DNA of 64,000 nt from Mycobacterium sp. SMC-8. GTDB lineage: Bacteria; Actinomycetota; Actinomycetes; Mycobacteriales; Mycobacteriaceae. The DNA is taken from the NCBI RefSeq assembly GCF_025263565.1, contig NZ_CP079865.1:6262001-6326000 (forward strand), read 5' to 3'. This document shows, one piece after another, positions 52,640 through 61,843 of this stretch (position 1 is its first letter; every line of letters starts with the position of its first letter). The translations under genes and the position numbers were made by a program. The notes under the pieces were generated by a model. The model saw only the letters and a program-made list of their open reading frames with translations, did no database searches and was not told where the DNA came from.

Positions 52640-54858
52640 ACACGGTCGAACTGACCATCGGCGGGATGACCTGCGCGTCCTGCGCGGCGCGGGTCGAGAA
52701 GAAGCTGAACAAGCTCGACGGCGTCAGCGCCACGGTGAACTTCGCGACCGAGAAGGCGCGCGTCGAATACGACCAGCAGATCACCCCCGAACAGCTGGTC
52801 ACGGCGGTCGAATCCGCCGGATACCAGGCTGCGCTGCCGCAGCCCCCGGCCGAATCGGCAGATGCCGCCGCAGATCCCGACGATCCGGCGGACGCGCTGA
52901 AGCGCCGCTTGCTGATCTGCGTCGCCCTCTCGATCCCGGTGATCGCGATGGCGATGGCGCCGGCGCTGCAGTTCACCTCCTGGCAGTGGCTGTCGCTGAC
53001 GCTGGCCGCGCCGGTGGTGGTGTGGGGCGCCTGGCCGTTCCATCAGGCGGCGTGGACGAATCTGCGCCACGGAGCCGCCACGATGGACACGCTGGTCTCG
53101 ATCGGCACGCTCGCCGCGTTCGGCTGGTCGGTCTATGCGCTGTTCTGGGGCACGGCGGGTGTTCCGGGGATGACGCACCCGTTCGAGCTGACCATTGCCC
53201 GCACCGACGGCAGCGCCAACATCTACCTCGAAGCCGCCGCCGGGGTGACGACGTTCATCCTGGCGGGCCGCTACTTCGAGGCGCGGGCCAAACGACGTGC
53301 CGGAGCCGCGCTGCGGGCGCTGCTGGAGCTCGGCGTCCGCGAAGTCACCGTCCGCAGAGCCGGTGCAGAGCAACGCATTCCGATCGACCAGTTGGCGATC
53401 GGCGACGAGTTCGTGGTGCGGCCGGGCGAGAAGATCGCCGCCGACGGCGTGGTGCTGGAGGGCGCCTCGGCGGTCGATGCGTCCATGCTGACCGGCGAAT
53501 CGGTGCCGGCGGAGGTGGCCCCCGGCGACCAGGTGGTCGGAGCGACGGTGAACGTCGACGGCCGTCTGGTGGTGCGTGCCGAACGTGTGGGCGCCGACAC
53601 GCAGCTTGCGCAGATGGCACGCCTTGTCGAGGACGCACAGAACGGCAAGGCGCAGGCGCAGCGGCTGGCCGACCGGATCTCCGGGGTGTTCGTCCCGATC
53701 GTGATCGCGTTGTCGGTGGCCACCCTGGGCTTCTGGATCGGCAGCGGGTTCTCACCGGCCGCGGCGTTCACCGCAGCGGTCGCGGTGTTGATCATCGCGT
53801 GCCCGTGCGCACTGGGCCTCGCGACGCCGACGGCGCTGATGGTCGGCACCGGCCGCGGGGCCCAACTCGGCATCCTGATCAAGGGTCCCGAGGTGCTCGA
53901 GGACACCCGCCGGGTGGACACGGTGATCGTCGACAAGACCGGCACGGTGACGACGGGCAACATGACGCTGGTTGACGTGTTCGCCGCCGACGGGGAGCAG
54001 CCCGACGAGGTGCTGCGGATCGCCGGCGCGGTGGAGAACCCGTCGGAGCATCCGATCGCCCGTGCCATCGCCACCGGCGCACGCGAAAAGCTCGGCGAGT
54101 TGCCCGAGGTCGCGGCGTTCACCAACCTGCGGGGCCTCGGGGTGTCCGGTGAGGTGGACGGCCGGACGGTCCTGCTGGGCCGGTCCCGCCTGCTGGTGGA
54201 GCACTCGGCCGACATCCCCGACGACGTCCACGCCGTGGTGGCACGCGCCGAAGCTGACGGCCAGACAGCGGTCGTGGTGAGCTGGGACGGTCGCGCCCGC
54301 GGCGTGCTGATGGTTGCCGACGCGATCAAACCCAGTTCCGCCGAGGGGATTTCGCTGCTGAAGCAGCTGGGATTGACGCCGATCATGGTGACAGGTGACA
54401 ACGAGGCGGTCGCACGCGCGGTCGCCGCCGAGGTCGGCATCGACGAGGTGGTCGCCGGCGTGCTGCCACAGGACAAGGTCGACACCGTCAGACGCCTCCA
54501 GGACAGCGGCAAGGTGGTCGCGATGGTCGGCGACGGCGTCAACGACGCAGCGGCGCTGGCGCAAGCCGACCTCGGGTTGGCGATGGGCAGCGGCACCGAC
54601 GTCGCGATCGAGGCCAGTGACCTGACGCTGGTCAGCAACGACCTGAGGGCGGTGCCGGACGCGATCCGGTTGTCCCGCAGGACGTTGAGCACGATCAAGG
54701 GCAACCTGTTCTGGGCGTTCGCCTACAACATCGCGGCGCTGCCGTTGGCCGCTGCCGGGCTGCTCAACCCGATGATCGCAGGCGCCGCGATGGCTTTCAG
54801 TTCTGTGTTCGTGGTCAGCAACAGCCTTCGGCTGCGCGCGTTCACGCCGTCCCGCTGA
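52636..54858 (+). CDS. copper-exporting P1B-type ATPase
   Basis: 740-aa heavy-metal ATPase. N-terminal HMA domain with GMTCASC (C13, C16); eight membrane helices; actuator TGES; the transport motif [11 protein letters not shown] with CPC at 389-391; phosphorylation motif DKTGT with D433; SEHPIARAI; and [13 protein letters not shown] together with an N-terminal CxxC indicates Cu(I)/Ag(I) export (P1B-1). Translation is coupled to the 48-aa peptide. It ends directly against the HNH nuclease stop, with no gap. M. tuberculosis CtpV is functionally similar, but I do not assign that name. Confidence 0.94.
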   Translation: MNTVELTIGGMTCASCAARVEKKLNKLDGVSATVNFATEKARVEYDQQITPEQLVTAVESAGYQAALPQPPAESADAAADPDDPADALKRRLLICVALSIPVIAMAMAPALQFTSWQWLSLTLAAPVVVWGAWPFHQAAWTNLRHGAATMDTLVSIGTLAAFGWSVYALFWGTAGVPGMTHPFELTIARTDGSANIYLEAAAGVTTFILAGRYFEARAKRRAGAALRALLELGVREVTVRRAGAEQRIPIDQLAIGDEFVVRPGEKIAADGVVLEGASAVDASMLTGESVPAEVAPGDQVVGATVNVDGRLVVRAERVGADTQLAQMARLVEDAQNGKAQAQRLADRISGVFVPIVIALSVATLGFWIGSGFSPAAAFTAAVAVLIIACPCALGLATPTALMVGTGRGAQLGILIKGPEVLEDTRRVDTVIVDKTGTVTTGNMTLVDVFAADGEQPDEVLRIAGAVENPSEHPIARAIATGAREKLGELPEVAAFTNLRGLGVSGEVDGRTVLLGRSRLLVEHSADIPDDVHAVVARAEADGQTAVVVSWDGRARGVLMVADAIKPSSAEGISLLKQLGLTPIMVTGDNEAVARAVAAEVGIDEVVAGVLPQDKVDTVRRLQDSGKVVAMVGDGVNDAAALAQADLGLAMGSGTDVAIEASDLTLVSNDLRAVPDAIRLSRRTLSTIKGNLFWAFAYNIAALPLAAAGLLNPMIAGAAMAFSSVFVVSNSLRLRAFTPSR

Positions 54859-56226
54859 TCACGGATCGTCGTCGTCCTCGTTGTCGGGGAGTAGGTGGCG
54901 TTCGGGGTGGTGGTAGCCATTGATCAGCTGCGTGCGGTGTTGGCCGGCGTCGAGTTCGGGTGGCGGGTGCCATTCGGTCTGGTTCTTGGCGTTTTTGGTG
55001 GTGGTCCAGCCGGTGTTCTCGATCATCCGGTTGTGCGGTCCGCAGGCCAGGGTGAGGTCGTCGATGTCGGTCTGGCCGTCGTTTTTCCAGTCCGCGGCCG
55101 CGTGGTGGACCTGGCACCAGTACCCCGGCACGGTGCAGCCGGGCCGGGTGCAGCCACGATCACGGGCGTGCAGGACGATCCGCTGGGCGGCGTTGGCCAG
55201 CCGTTGGGCCCGGCCGAGGTAGAGGCTTTGACCGGTGTGTTCGTCGTAGACGTAGAGGTAGTGGTGGGCGCGGGCGGCCATCCGGATCAGATCGGGCATC
55301 GGCAGCAGCGAGCCGCCGCCGGTGACCGCCACCCCGGCCCCCTTTTCCAGTTCCTGCAAGCTGGTCGAGACGATCACGGTCACTGGTAACCCGTTGTGGC
55401 TGCCCAGCTGTCCGGATTCGAGGGTGCGGCGCAGCAGGGCTTTGAGGCCGTCGTGATTGCGCTGCCCTTCGGTGCGGGTATCGCCACACGCGGTCTCCGG
55501 TGCCCCATCCTCGCCCGGCTGTTGGTCGGGCATGTTGGCCCCGGGGGCGGCCTCTTTGGCCAGGGTCGCCTCCAGGTAGGCGCCCAGTTCGGCGTCCAGG
55601 TAGCCGGAGAGCTTGCGAAACCCGTCGCGCTGCTGCTTGCCGATCTTCACCCAGCGTTTCCGGGCCACCTCGTCGTCGGCGGGTTCGGGGCCGTCCTGAT
55701 CGATCATCATCAACAACCGCCCCGCGGCCGCATCGAGCTCGTCGGGACCCAGACCCGAGCCCAGGGCGGCCAGGTGGGCATCGGCGGCCGCGCGGGTGTC
55801 CACATCCACCCAGGCGGGTAGCTTCTGGTGGAACTTCGCGATGACCGTGATGTGCTCGTCATCCAGCACGCCCTGAGCCTGGGCGGCGGCGGTGGCTTCC
55901 CACACCGGCGCAAGAGGCTGGCCCGTCATCGCCCGCCGCGGCCCGAGCATTTTGGCCCGTCGCAGCCGCCGCCCCGCTTCGGCGCCACTGACCCGCAGCG
56001 AGGTGGTCAGAACGCCCTTCCACGACGATTCCCCGAGCCGATGCGGCTCGGTCTCCTCGATCAACCGGGCCAACACCTTGTGCTCGAGCGCCGGCACGCT
56101 GCGCAACACCGTGGTCAGCTCGGCCAGCAGCCCGACCAACTCGCGGTGCGAGAGCTCATCGGCGGCCTTGGACAGCACACCGATCTGCTCGACGATCGCC
56201 CCCACCGCCTCCGACACCAACTCCAT
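54859..56226 (-). CDS. 13E12-family HNH endonuclease (DUF222-HNH)
   Basis: 455-aa protein of the mycobacterial REP13E12 family: an N-terminal DUF222 helical region (ELVSEAVGAIVEQIG onward, with WKGVLTTSLRVSGAEAGRRL) and a C-terminal HNH domain (CTRPGCTVPGYWCQVHHAAADW, then DDLTLACGPHNRMIE) with the expected His, Asn and His plus Cys zinc positions. Family members are repeated in mycobacterial genomes and serve as prophage attachment sites. The ATG at 56226 is chosen because TAGTGT lies 7 nt upstream inside a perfect SOS box, giving a leaderless, LexA-controlled transcript; an ATG at 56262 would put the box inside the gene. The acidic C-terminal tail (EDDDDP) is unusual. Confidence 0.88.
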   Translation of the reverse strand: MELVSEAVGAIVEQIGVLSKAADELSHRELVGLLAELTTVLRSVPALEHKVLARLIEETEPHRLGESSWKGVLTTSLRVSGAEAGRRLRRAKMLGPRRAMTGQPLAPVWEATAAAQAQGVLDDEHITVIAKFHQKLPAWVDVDTRAAADAHLAALGSGLGPDELDAAAGRLLMMIDQDGPEPADDEVARKRWVKIGKQQRDGFRKLSGYLDAELGAYLEATLAKEAAPGANMPDQQPGEDGAPETACGDTRTEGQRNHDGLKALLRRTLESGQLGSHNGLPVTVIVSTSLQELEKGAGVAVTGGGSLLPMPDLIRMAARAHHYLYVYDEHTGQSLYLGRAQRLANAAQRIVLHARDRGCTRPGCTVPGYWCQVHHAAADWKNDGQTDIDDLTLACGPHNRMIENTGWTTTKNAKNQTEWHPPPELDAGQHRTQLINGYHHPERHLLPDNEDDDDP

Positions 56227-56229
56227 ACC

Positions 56230-56245
56230 TCGAACACTAGTTCGA
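56230..56245. promoter_or_regulatory. perfect mycobacterial SOS box with embedded -10
   Basis: TCGAAC-N4-GTTCGA is an exact match to the LexA operator of mycobacteria. On the minus strand the central TAGTGT (56239-56234) fits the -10 pattern and is followed by 7 nt and the ATG at 56226, so LexA would sit directly on the promoter of the HNH gene. DNA damage should induce it. Confidence 0.85.
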
Positions 56246-56303
56246 ACCACCGACAGATCCATTCCGCCACGTGACCAGAGAAACCAAAGTGGCAGAAGAG
56301 TTT

Positions 56304-57461
56304 TCAGCGTTTCTCAGAGCTCTGCCGACGTACCCGGAAGGCTTTCACATCCGATTTGATCCCCTTCAAGTGCTTGGCCCCGGCGAACGACCAGGTGAAC
56401 CGCTCGTCGTCGCCGATCGCTTCCCGGGCCGATTCGGCCACCAGTACCGACCCCGGCCGCGCCGCACCGGTGACCCGGGCGGCGAGATTGACCGGGCTGC
56501 CGAACCAGTCCCCGGCGCGGCTGACCGCCATGCCGGTCGCGACACCGGCGCGCAACCGCGGGAAGTCGTCCTCGTCCTCGGTCTCCTCGACCAGGCGCAG
56601 CATCGTCTCCAGCAGCGGCGCCGGCTCCGGGCTGACCAGCATCACCTCGTCACCGATCGTCTTCACGAATCGCACCGGGGCAAGCGCGAATTCGCGCGTC
56701 ATGTCCGCCAGGCGCTGCGACAGGTGCTCCAGCTCCTCAGGCTGAACCGCCTCGCCCAGCCTGGTGAACCCGACCAGGTCGGCGAACCCGATCGTCACCA
56801 GCCGCGCACCCGGCAGATGTTGTCCCTCAGCACGTTCGGTCGCGTTGACGGCCTCGGTCTCGATCGCGTGGCGCAGCTGCAGCAGCAGGACCTCCTGGAT
56901 CATCGGACCGAGCAGTGGCGCCACGTTCGCCACGAGGCTCTCGGACGCCTGCGCGATCTCCAATTCGGTGGCGCCCGGGCGTATCACGGCGGCCAACGCG
57001 GCATGGCGCATCGCCTCGGCCGCCCGGGACAACCCGTCACCGAGGAGCCTGGTGATCTGCACCAGCTCATCGGGATCGATCCCGACGTCGAGGAAATCAC
57101 GGGTGAACTTCGCCGCCTCGGCATCGGCACGCAGAAACACCTCGGCGTCGGGATCGTCCACTCGCGGCAGTCCCATGGCGCGCTGAATCCGCTCGAACAG
57201 CGCCAGGTCGACGCGGGCCTGCGACGCGGCCTGCCGCGCCGACACGTACCGGCCGTCGTCACCGATGACCCGCCGCGACGCCAGCAGCATGGGCGCCGGG
57301 TTACCGCGGATCTGATCGAGGCCGACCCCGCGTTCGGCCAGCCAGCGGATCAACTCGGCACGCTCGGCCCGCGCGGCGCCTTCGAGCCCATCGAGCAGCC
57401 CGGATGTCTCCAGATCGAGGTGTTCGGCCACCCGCCCAAGGTATACGGCATAGTCGGGCAC
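56304..57461 (-). CDS. class III adenylate cyclase with autoinhibitory N-domain (Rv1264 type)
   Basis: 385-aa cyclase. Residues 1-205 are an all-helical regulatory domain ([30 protein letters not shown], split by the usual VDDP) as in Rv1264, where it inhibits the enzyme at neutral pH and activates at acid pH. The catalytic domain follows: metal Asp D228 in [12 protein letters not shown], the Lys-Asp region [12 protein letters not shown], and [11 protein letters not shown] with the Asn and Arg that bind substrate and stabilise the transition state. It makes cAMP from ATP as a homodimer. Start GTG at 57461 directly abuts the ATG of the opposite gene; a GTG at 57431 is an alternative. Confidence 0.92.
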   Translation of the reverse strand: MPDYAVYLGRVAEHLDLETSGLLDGLEGAARAERAELIRWLAERGVGLDQIRGNPAPMLLASRRVIGDDGRYVSARQAASQARVDLALFERIQRAMGLPRVDDPDAEVFLRADAEAAKFTRDFLDVGIDPDELVQITRLLGDGLSRAAEAMRHAALAAVIRPGATELEIAQASESLVANVAPLLGPMIQEVLLLQLRHAIETEAVNATERAEGQHLPGARLVTIGFADLVGFTRLGEAVQPEELEHLSQRLADMTREFALAPVRFVKTIGDEVMLVSPEPAPLLETMLRLVEETEDEDDFPRLRAGVATGMAVSRAGDWFGSPVNLAARVTGAARPGSVLVAESAREAIGDDERFTWSFAGAKHLKGIKSDVKAFRVRRQSSEKR

Positions 57462-58025
57462 ATGACCTCCCCGACGCTGCAGAGCTTCCCGCCGCTCGCC
57501 GCGGCCGGTGCCCGCATCCTGATTCTGGGCAACATGCCCGGTGTCGCGTCACTGCAGGCGCAGCGCTACTACGCCTACACGCGCAATGCGTTCTGGGCCA
57601 TCATGGGCGAGCTGTTCGGATTCGACCCCGCAGGCCCGTACGAGCACCGCGTTGCCACGCTGACGGGTGCCGGGGTCGCGGTGTGGGATGTGCTCAAACA
57701 CTGCCGCAGGATCGGCAGCCTCGACTCGGCCGTCGAGCCGGACAGCATGGCGCCCAACGACTTCGACGGGTTCTACGCCGCGCACCCCGAAATCACCCAC
57801 GTGTACTTCAACGGCGCCGCCGCCGAGAAGAACTACGGCCGGCTCGTCGGCGCGCGGGACACCCTGCGCTACCGCCGGCTGCCGTCGACCAGCCCGGCGC
57901 AGACCATGTCCTTCGACCGCAAACTGGACGCCTGGCGCCAGATCACCGACATGGTCCGCATCGAGGACATGTCCGCCGACGAGCGCGACCGCCGCCTCAA
58001 CGATCGAGCCACACGGCACGGGTAG
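57462..58025 (+). CDS. mismatch-specific (G:U/T) DNA glycosylase, Mug-like
   Basis: 187-aa protein of the Mug/TDG branch of uracil-DNA glycosylases. The N-terminal catalytic loop is [35 protein letters not shown], in which GNMPG and the YY/NAFW segment match the family; the C-terminal loop [16 protein letters not shown] carries the S-T-S-P motif. It excises uracil or thymine from G mispairs, leaving an abasic site. The ATG is chosen at 57462; the same frame continues upstream only as antisense to the cyclase. The HIT gene follows by 16 bp. It is one of two uracil glycosylases within 3.5 kb. Confidence 0.87.
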   Translation: MTSPTLQSFPPLAAAGARILILGNMPGVASLQAQRYYAYTRNAFWAIMGELFGFDPAGPYEHRVATLTGAGVAVWDVLKHCRRIGSLDSAVEPDSMAPNDFDGFYAAHPEITHVYFNGAAAEKNYGRLVGARDTLRYRRLPSTSPAQTMSFDRKLDAWRQITDMVRIEDMSADERDRRLNDRATRHG

Positions 58026-58041
58026 GCGTTAACCTCACGGG

Positions 58042-58479
58042 ATGTCCTGCGTCTTCTGCGCCATCGTCGCCGGTGAGGCCCCCGCCATCCGCATCCACGA
58101 GGACGACGACTTTCTCGCCATCCTCGACATCCGGCCGTTCACCCGCGGACACACACTGGTGTTCCCGAAGGCGCACACCGTCGATCTGACCGACACCCCG
58201 CCCCAGACGCTGGCCGCAATGGCGATGTTGGGTCAGCGCATCGCGAAGGCGGCCCGCGCGTCGGGACTACACGCCGACGGCAACAACATCGCCGTCAACG
58301 ACGGCAAGGCCGCGTTCCAGACGGTGTTCCATGTCCACCTGCACGTGGTGCCGCGGCGCGACGGCGACAAGGTGAAGTTCGCCAAGGGCATGCTGATACG
58401 CCGCGACCCCGACCGCGAGGAGACCGGACGGCTGCTGCGCGAAGCACTGGCGCAACTCGATGCCGCCGAGAAAGAATGA
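58042..58479 (+). CDS. HIT-family nucleotide hydrolase (Rv1262c type)
   Basis: 145-aa HIT protein with the triad HVHLHVVP at H97, H99 and H101, and N-terminal CVFCAIVAGEAPA carrying a CxxC zinc pair, as in Hint-like members. The family cleaves nucleoside phosphoramidates or dinucleoside polyphosphates. It corresponds by position to M. tuberculosis Rv1262c. It is the middle gene of a rightward set of three with 3-16 bp gaps. Confidence 0.93.
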   Translation: MSCVFCAIVAGEAPAIRIHEDDDFLAILDIRPFTRGHTLVFPKAHTVDLTDTPPQTLAAMAMLGQRIAKAARASGLHADGNNIAVNDGKAAFQTVFHVHLHVVPRRDGDKVKFAKGMLIRRDPDREETGRLLREALAQLDAAEKE

Positions 58480-58482
58480 CCC

Positions 58483-58941
58483 ATGGGCATTGCGCAGTGG
58501 GTGGAACAGAACATCGGCACTCGGCTGCTGATGCTGCACGACAAGCTGTACAAGAGCACCGGCGGGCGCATCGGCCATCGCATCCCGCTGCCCGGCGTTG
58601 CGCCGTCGCTGCTGCTGCACACCGTGGGCGCCAAGACCGGGAAGCCGCGCACCAACACGCTGTCGTACTTCCCCGACGGCGCAAGCTACTACGTCGTCGC
58701 CTCCAAAGGCGGTGACCCGAAGTCCCCCGGCTGGTATCACAACCTGAAGGCTGACCCGGATATCGAGATCAACATCGGACCAAGGCGTTTGGCCGTGACC
58801 GCCACCCCGGTGCTCGCCGGCGATCCGGACTATCCGCGGCTGTGGAAGATGGTCAACGACGGGAACTCGAACCGCTACGAGGGCTATCAGAAACGGACCT
58901 CGCGCAGCATCCCGCTGGTCCGGCTCACACCGAAGAGCTAA
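58483..58941 (+). CDS. Ddn-family F420-dependent nitroreductase/quinone reductase (Rv1261c type)
   Basis: 152-aa protein of the deazaflavin-dependent nitroreductase family, split beta-barrel fold. LLLHTVGAKTGKPRTNTLSYF and YYVVASKGGDPKSPGWYHNLKADP are the F420-binding segments; the N-terminal helix is amphipathic as in Ddn, which associates with the membrane. Members reduce quinones or nitroaromatics with F420H2. It follows the HIT gene by 3 bp. Its TAA stop overlaps the TAG stop of the opposing LLM gene in the 4-bp sequence CTAA. Confidence 0.93.
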   Translation: MGIAQWVEQNIGTRLLMLHDKLYKSTGGRIGHRIPLPGVAPSLLLHTVGAKTGKPRTNTLSYFPDGASYYVVASKGGDPKSPGWYHNLKADPDIEINIGPRRLAVTATPVLAGDPDYPRLWKMVNDGNSNRYEGYQKRTSRSIPLVRLTPKS

Positions 58942-59987
58942 AAGATCTCCCTGGCCAGCAGTTCCAGCGTGGTCTCGCGCGCCGGCGCGGTCGCCGGGTC
59001 GACCCCGCGGTACGCCGACGCCACCGGATGCACCATCACCTCGTCGACGCCGAACTTCTCAGCCAGCTCGTGCACCTGGCCGGCCGCGTCGGCTGGCGAG
59101 CCCACCACGGCCTGACGCAGCCCGGCGTCCATGACGGCGCGGGCCCGCGGATCGACGTCCCGGGCTTCGGCGTCCTCGACGAGGTCGATCGGCACCAGCG
59201 GCTGCCCTGTCCGAAGCCGCGCCATCATCTGCAGGTTGGGCAGGATCAAGCGCATGGCCTCGTCCCGGGTTTCGGCGACGACGGCGTTGACCGTCAGGAA
59301 CGTGACCGGCTCCGGAGTCAGCTCGCTGGGCCGGAAGTTGTCGCGGTAGTACTGCATCGCCTCCTCGGTGCCGTGGTCGGCGAAGTGGTGTGCGAACACG
59401 TACGGCAGGCCCTTGGCGGCGGCCAGACGCGCGGAGTACATCGACGAACCCAGTAGCCACAGCCGCGGTTCGGTGACCGCGGCAGGAGTGGCCTTGAGGA
59501 TGTAGTTGTCGCGCATCAGGTCGCGCGGCAGCGACACCCGTACTCCCTCGCTGCTCATCAGCGCGGCCACGTCGTCGAGGTACTCGGGGAACGCCTCGAT
59601 GTCGCGTTCGTCGCGGCCGGCCGCCCCGCGCAGCGCCAGCGACGTCACCGGATCCGAGCCCGGGGCCCGTCCGATGCCGAGGTCGATGCGTCCGGGGTGG
59701 GCCGCTTCCAACAGGGCGAACTGTTCGGCGACCGCCAGCGGCGCGTGGTTGGGCAGCATCACGCCGCCGGAACCCAGTCGCACCGTCGACGTGTGCGCGG
59801 CCAGGTGGGCGATCAGCACCGGAGGGCTGGTGGCCGCGACCGATGGCATGTTGTGGTGTTCGGCGACCCAGTAGCGGGTGTATCCCAGCCGGTCGGCGGT
59901 CTGGGCCAGCAGCGTCGACGCGGCGATCGCGTCGGAGGTGCTCTGGTCCGAGCGCACGGGTACGAGGTCGAGAACTGAGAGCCGCAT
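58938..59987 (-). CDS. LLM-class flavin-dependent monooxygenase (MsnO8-like)
   Basis: 349-aa luciferase-like TIM barrel. MRLSVLDLVPVRSDQSTSDAI, YWVAEHHNMPSVAATSPPVL, RLGSGGVMLPNHAPLAVAEQFA and GRIDLGIGRAPGSDP are hallmarks of the MsnO8-type FMN-dependent branch. The C-terminal part (DEVMVHPVASAYRG) closes the barrel. ATG at 59987 is preferred over a TTG two codons upstream. No reductase partner is adjacent. The substrate is unknown. Confidence 0.88.
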   Translation of the reverse strand: MRLSVLDLVPVRSDQSTSDAIAASTLLAQTADRLGYTRYWVAEHHNMPSVAATSPPVLIAHLAAHTSTVRLGSGGVMLPNHAPLAVAEQFALLEAAHPGRIDLGIGRAPGSDPVTSLALRGAAGRDERDIEAFPEYLDDVAALMSSEGVRVSLPRDLMRDNYILKATPAAVTEPRLWLLGSSMYSARLAAAKGLPYVFAHHFADHGTEEAMQYYRDNFRPSELTPEPVTFLTVNAVVAETRDEAMRLILPNLQMMARLRTGQPLVPIDLVEDAEARDVDPRARAVMDAGLRQAVVGSPADAAGQVHELAEKFGVDEVMVHPVASAYRGVDPATAPARETTLELLAREIF

Positions 59988-60098
59988 TCCCAATTCAACG
60001 CCCCGCGGTACCGGTCCGTTCCCTGTTTCCGTCCCTGGTTTCCGGCGGAATTTCGACGTGGACTCTGTCGCTGAGCGAGGGTCGCTGAGCGAGGACGG

Positions 60099-60947
60099 TC
60101 ACGCCGATATCTCACGGGCGGTGGCGAAGATGTCGTCCATCATCTGTGGGGTCAGCCGGCCGGTGAAGGTGTTCTGCTGGCTTGGGTGATAGCAGCCCAG
60201 CAGCGTGACGTCCCCGCGGGGCGTCCGCACCGCGGCCGTGGCGCCGTGCCCGAACTTCGGCGCGGGTGTTCCGGCCGACGCGCCCGCCCGGCGCAGCATC
60301 GCCAGCGCCGCCTGCCATGCGAACCCGCCCAGCGCGACGATCACCCCCACGCCGGCGCCGGCCAGCCGCCACTCGGCGTCCAGCCACGGCGCGCACGTGC
60401 TGCGCTCGGCCGGAGCCGGCGCGTTGCCCGGCGGCGCGCACCGTACGGCGGCCGCCACGCGGACGTCGATGAGCTCCAGCCCGTCCCCGCTGTCGGTGGC
60501 CGTCGGCTGGTTGGCCAGACCACTGCGGTACAGCGAGGCGAACAGGAAGTCGCCAGAGCGATCCCCGGTGAACACCCGCCCGGTCCGGTTGGCCCCGTGC
60601 GCGGCCGGGGCGAGACCGACGACGAAGATGCGGGGCCGCGCCGGCCCCAGTCCCGTCGCCGGCCGTCCCCAGTACGGCTCGTCGGCATACGATCTGCGCT
60701 TCTCGACGGCGACCTCCTCCCGCCAACGCACCAGCCGCGGGCAGGCCCGGCACACCGAGATCCCGGCGTCGACCTGCTTGAGGCTCGTGGCCGCCTCCGC
60801 GATCGCCGCCACATCGGCCGGCGTGGCCGCCACCGCTGTCCGTCGCGTCGCGGGGTCACCCGGCCAGCCGCTACCCGGCCGCACCGGCGAGGTGAACAGT
60901 TCACCGGTGCGCGGGTGCGGCAGCCGTTGCTGCGAGGGACGCATCAT
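60099..60947 (-). CDS. udgB: type-5 uracil-DNA glycosylase UdgB
   Basis: 282-aa iron-sulfur uracil-DNA glycosylase of family 5. The Fe-S ligands are C66 and C69 (VCRACPRL) with later Cys in VRCAPPGN and STCAPW. The catalytic loop is [20 protein letters not shown]; the Ala in place of an acidic residue in this motif is characteristic of family 5. The late loop [12 protein letters not shown] contacts DNA. It excises uracil, hypoxanthine and other deaminated bases. Position matches Rv1259. Its start lies in a 20-bp tandem duplication that also creates a 7-codon upstream reading frame ending on the start codon. Confidence 0.93.
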   Translation of the reverse strand: MMRPSQQRLPHPRTGELFTSPVRPGSGWPGDPATRRTAVAATPADVAAIAEAATSLKQVDAGISVCRACPRLVRWREEVAVEKRRSYADEPYWGRPATGLGPARPRIFVVGLAPAAHGANRTGRVFTGDRSGDFLFASLYRSGLANQPTATDSGDGLELIDVRVAAAVRCAPPGNAPAPAERSTCAPWLDAEWRLAGAGVGVIVALGGFAWQAALAMLRRAGASAGTPAPKFGHGATAAVRTPRGDVTLLGCYHPSQQNTFTGRLTPQMMDDIFATAREISA

Positions 60948-60975
60948 TCGTTACCGGGCCGCGTCATTCGTTACC
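60936..60975. repeat. 20-bp tandem duplication over the udgB start
   Basis: Two adjacent 20-bp units (60936-60955 and 60956-60975) match at 18 positions; each contains GGTAACGAATGA on the minus strand. The downstream copy supplies the udgB ATG. The upstream copy gives a tiny frame (MTRPGNE, then stop at 60944-60946) whose TGA overlaps the udgB ATG. Confidence 0.7.
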
Positions 60976-61078
60976 AGAAAGCACCGTTCATCGTTATCAC
61001 GAAACACCGCTTCCCTCACACGCGGGCGATCGCTACTCCCGCACCATTGGTCGCGCAGCGTTTCGATTGGGGGACACT

Positions 61079-61768
61079 ATGCGACGGGCGAAAGCGGCGA
61101 TCCTGGGCATCTGCATCGTGGTCACCGGATGCGCGAACACGATCAGCAGCGCGGAGTCGGCCACCCCGACCCGCACAATGATTCCGCGGCCGCTGGTCGA
61201 ACGCGAGCTGGGCGGTCTGCTGCTCAGCCCGCAGGACGCCGCCGCCGCGATGGGCGTGCCGGCGATGACGGTGACGGAGTCACGCGCGACGATGGCCGAC
61301 CACAGCGCGATCATGTCGCCGCCGGAATGCCTCGCCGTAGACGGCGCGGCCGAGTGGGGGGTCTACGCCGCCAGCGGGTTCCAGGCCGAGCGCGATCAGA
61401 GCCTCAACGACGGCAGCGCCGAGAGCACGTGGAAGAACTACGTCAAGCAGTCGGTGGTGCTCTTCCCGTACCTGGAGAAGGCCGCCGAGTTTTTCGACGC
61501 CTCGGTCCGGCAGTGGCCGGCCTGCCATGAGTACACCGACACCCAGAGCGGCACGCAGTGGAAGGTCGGTCAGATCACCGAGCGCGAGCGCACGTTGAGC
61601 ACCGTGGCGATGCAGCAGGACGCCGCGGCGCCGGGCTGGGGGTGCGGGCGGGCGCTGGTGCACCGCAATAACGTGATCGTCGACGTCAACACGTGCAGCG
61701 CCGATCCGGGTGACTCCGCGGTGCGGATCGCCGAACAGATCGCCACCAACGTCGAGGCGACGTGGTAG
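61079..61768 (+). CDS. PknH-type sensor-domain lipoprotein
   Basis: 229-aa lipoprotein with signal peptide AKAAILGICIVVTG and lipobox VVTGC. The mature part is a PknH-like extracellular domain (LLLSPQDAAAAMGVPAMTVTE, then SPPECLAVDGAAEWGVYAASGF, WPACHEYT, WGCGRALVHRNNVIVDV, NTCSAD), with four Cys that would form two disulfides as in the PknH sensor structure. Several mycobacterial lipoproteins carry this domain without a kinase; the ligand is unknown. The ATG at 61079 has a GGGGGAC site just upstream. It lies between udgB and tap, where M. tuberculosis has nothing comparable as far as I recall. Confidence 0.87.
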   Translation: MRRAKAAILGICIVVTGCANTISSAESATPTRTMIPRPLVERELGGLLLSPQDAAAAMGVPAMTVTESRATMADHSAIMSPPECLAVDGAAEWGVYAASGFQAERDQSLNDGSAESTWKNYVKQSVVLFPYLEKAAEFFDASVRQWPACHEYTDTQSGTQWKVGQITERERTLSTVAMQQDAAAPGWGCGRALVHRNNVIVDVNTCSADPGDSAVRIAEQIATNVEATW

Positions 61769-61792
61769 CCGCGAAACCGAGCCTTCTGCAGT

Positions 61793-61829
61793 AAATTCCG
61801 TGGCCGGCGGGGCGCGGCGCTGTTAGATT
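61793..61829 (+). promoter_or_regulatory. tap promoter with WhiB7-like AT-rich element
   Basis: AAATT (61793-61797) sits 2 bp before a possible -35 GTGGCC (61800-61805); 17 bp later TTAGAT (61823-61828), or TAGATT one base on, serves as -10. WhiB7-dependent promoters carry an AT-rich block just upstream of the -35, and tap is a known WhiB7 target in M. tuberculosis. The match is by architecture only. Confidence 0.45.
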
Positions 61830-61843
61830 CCCGGCGATAACCC

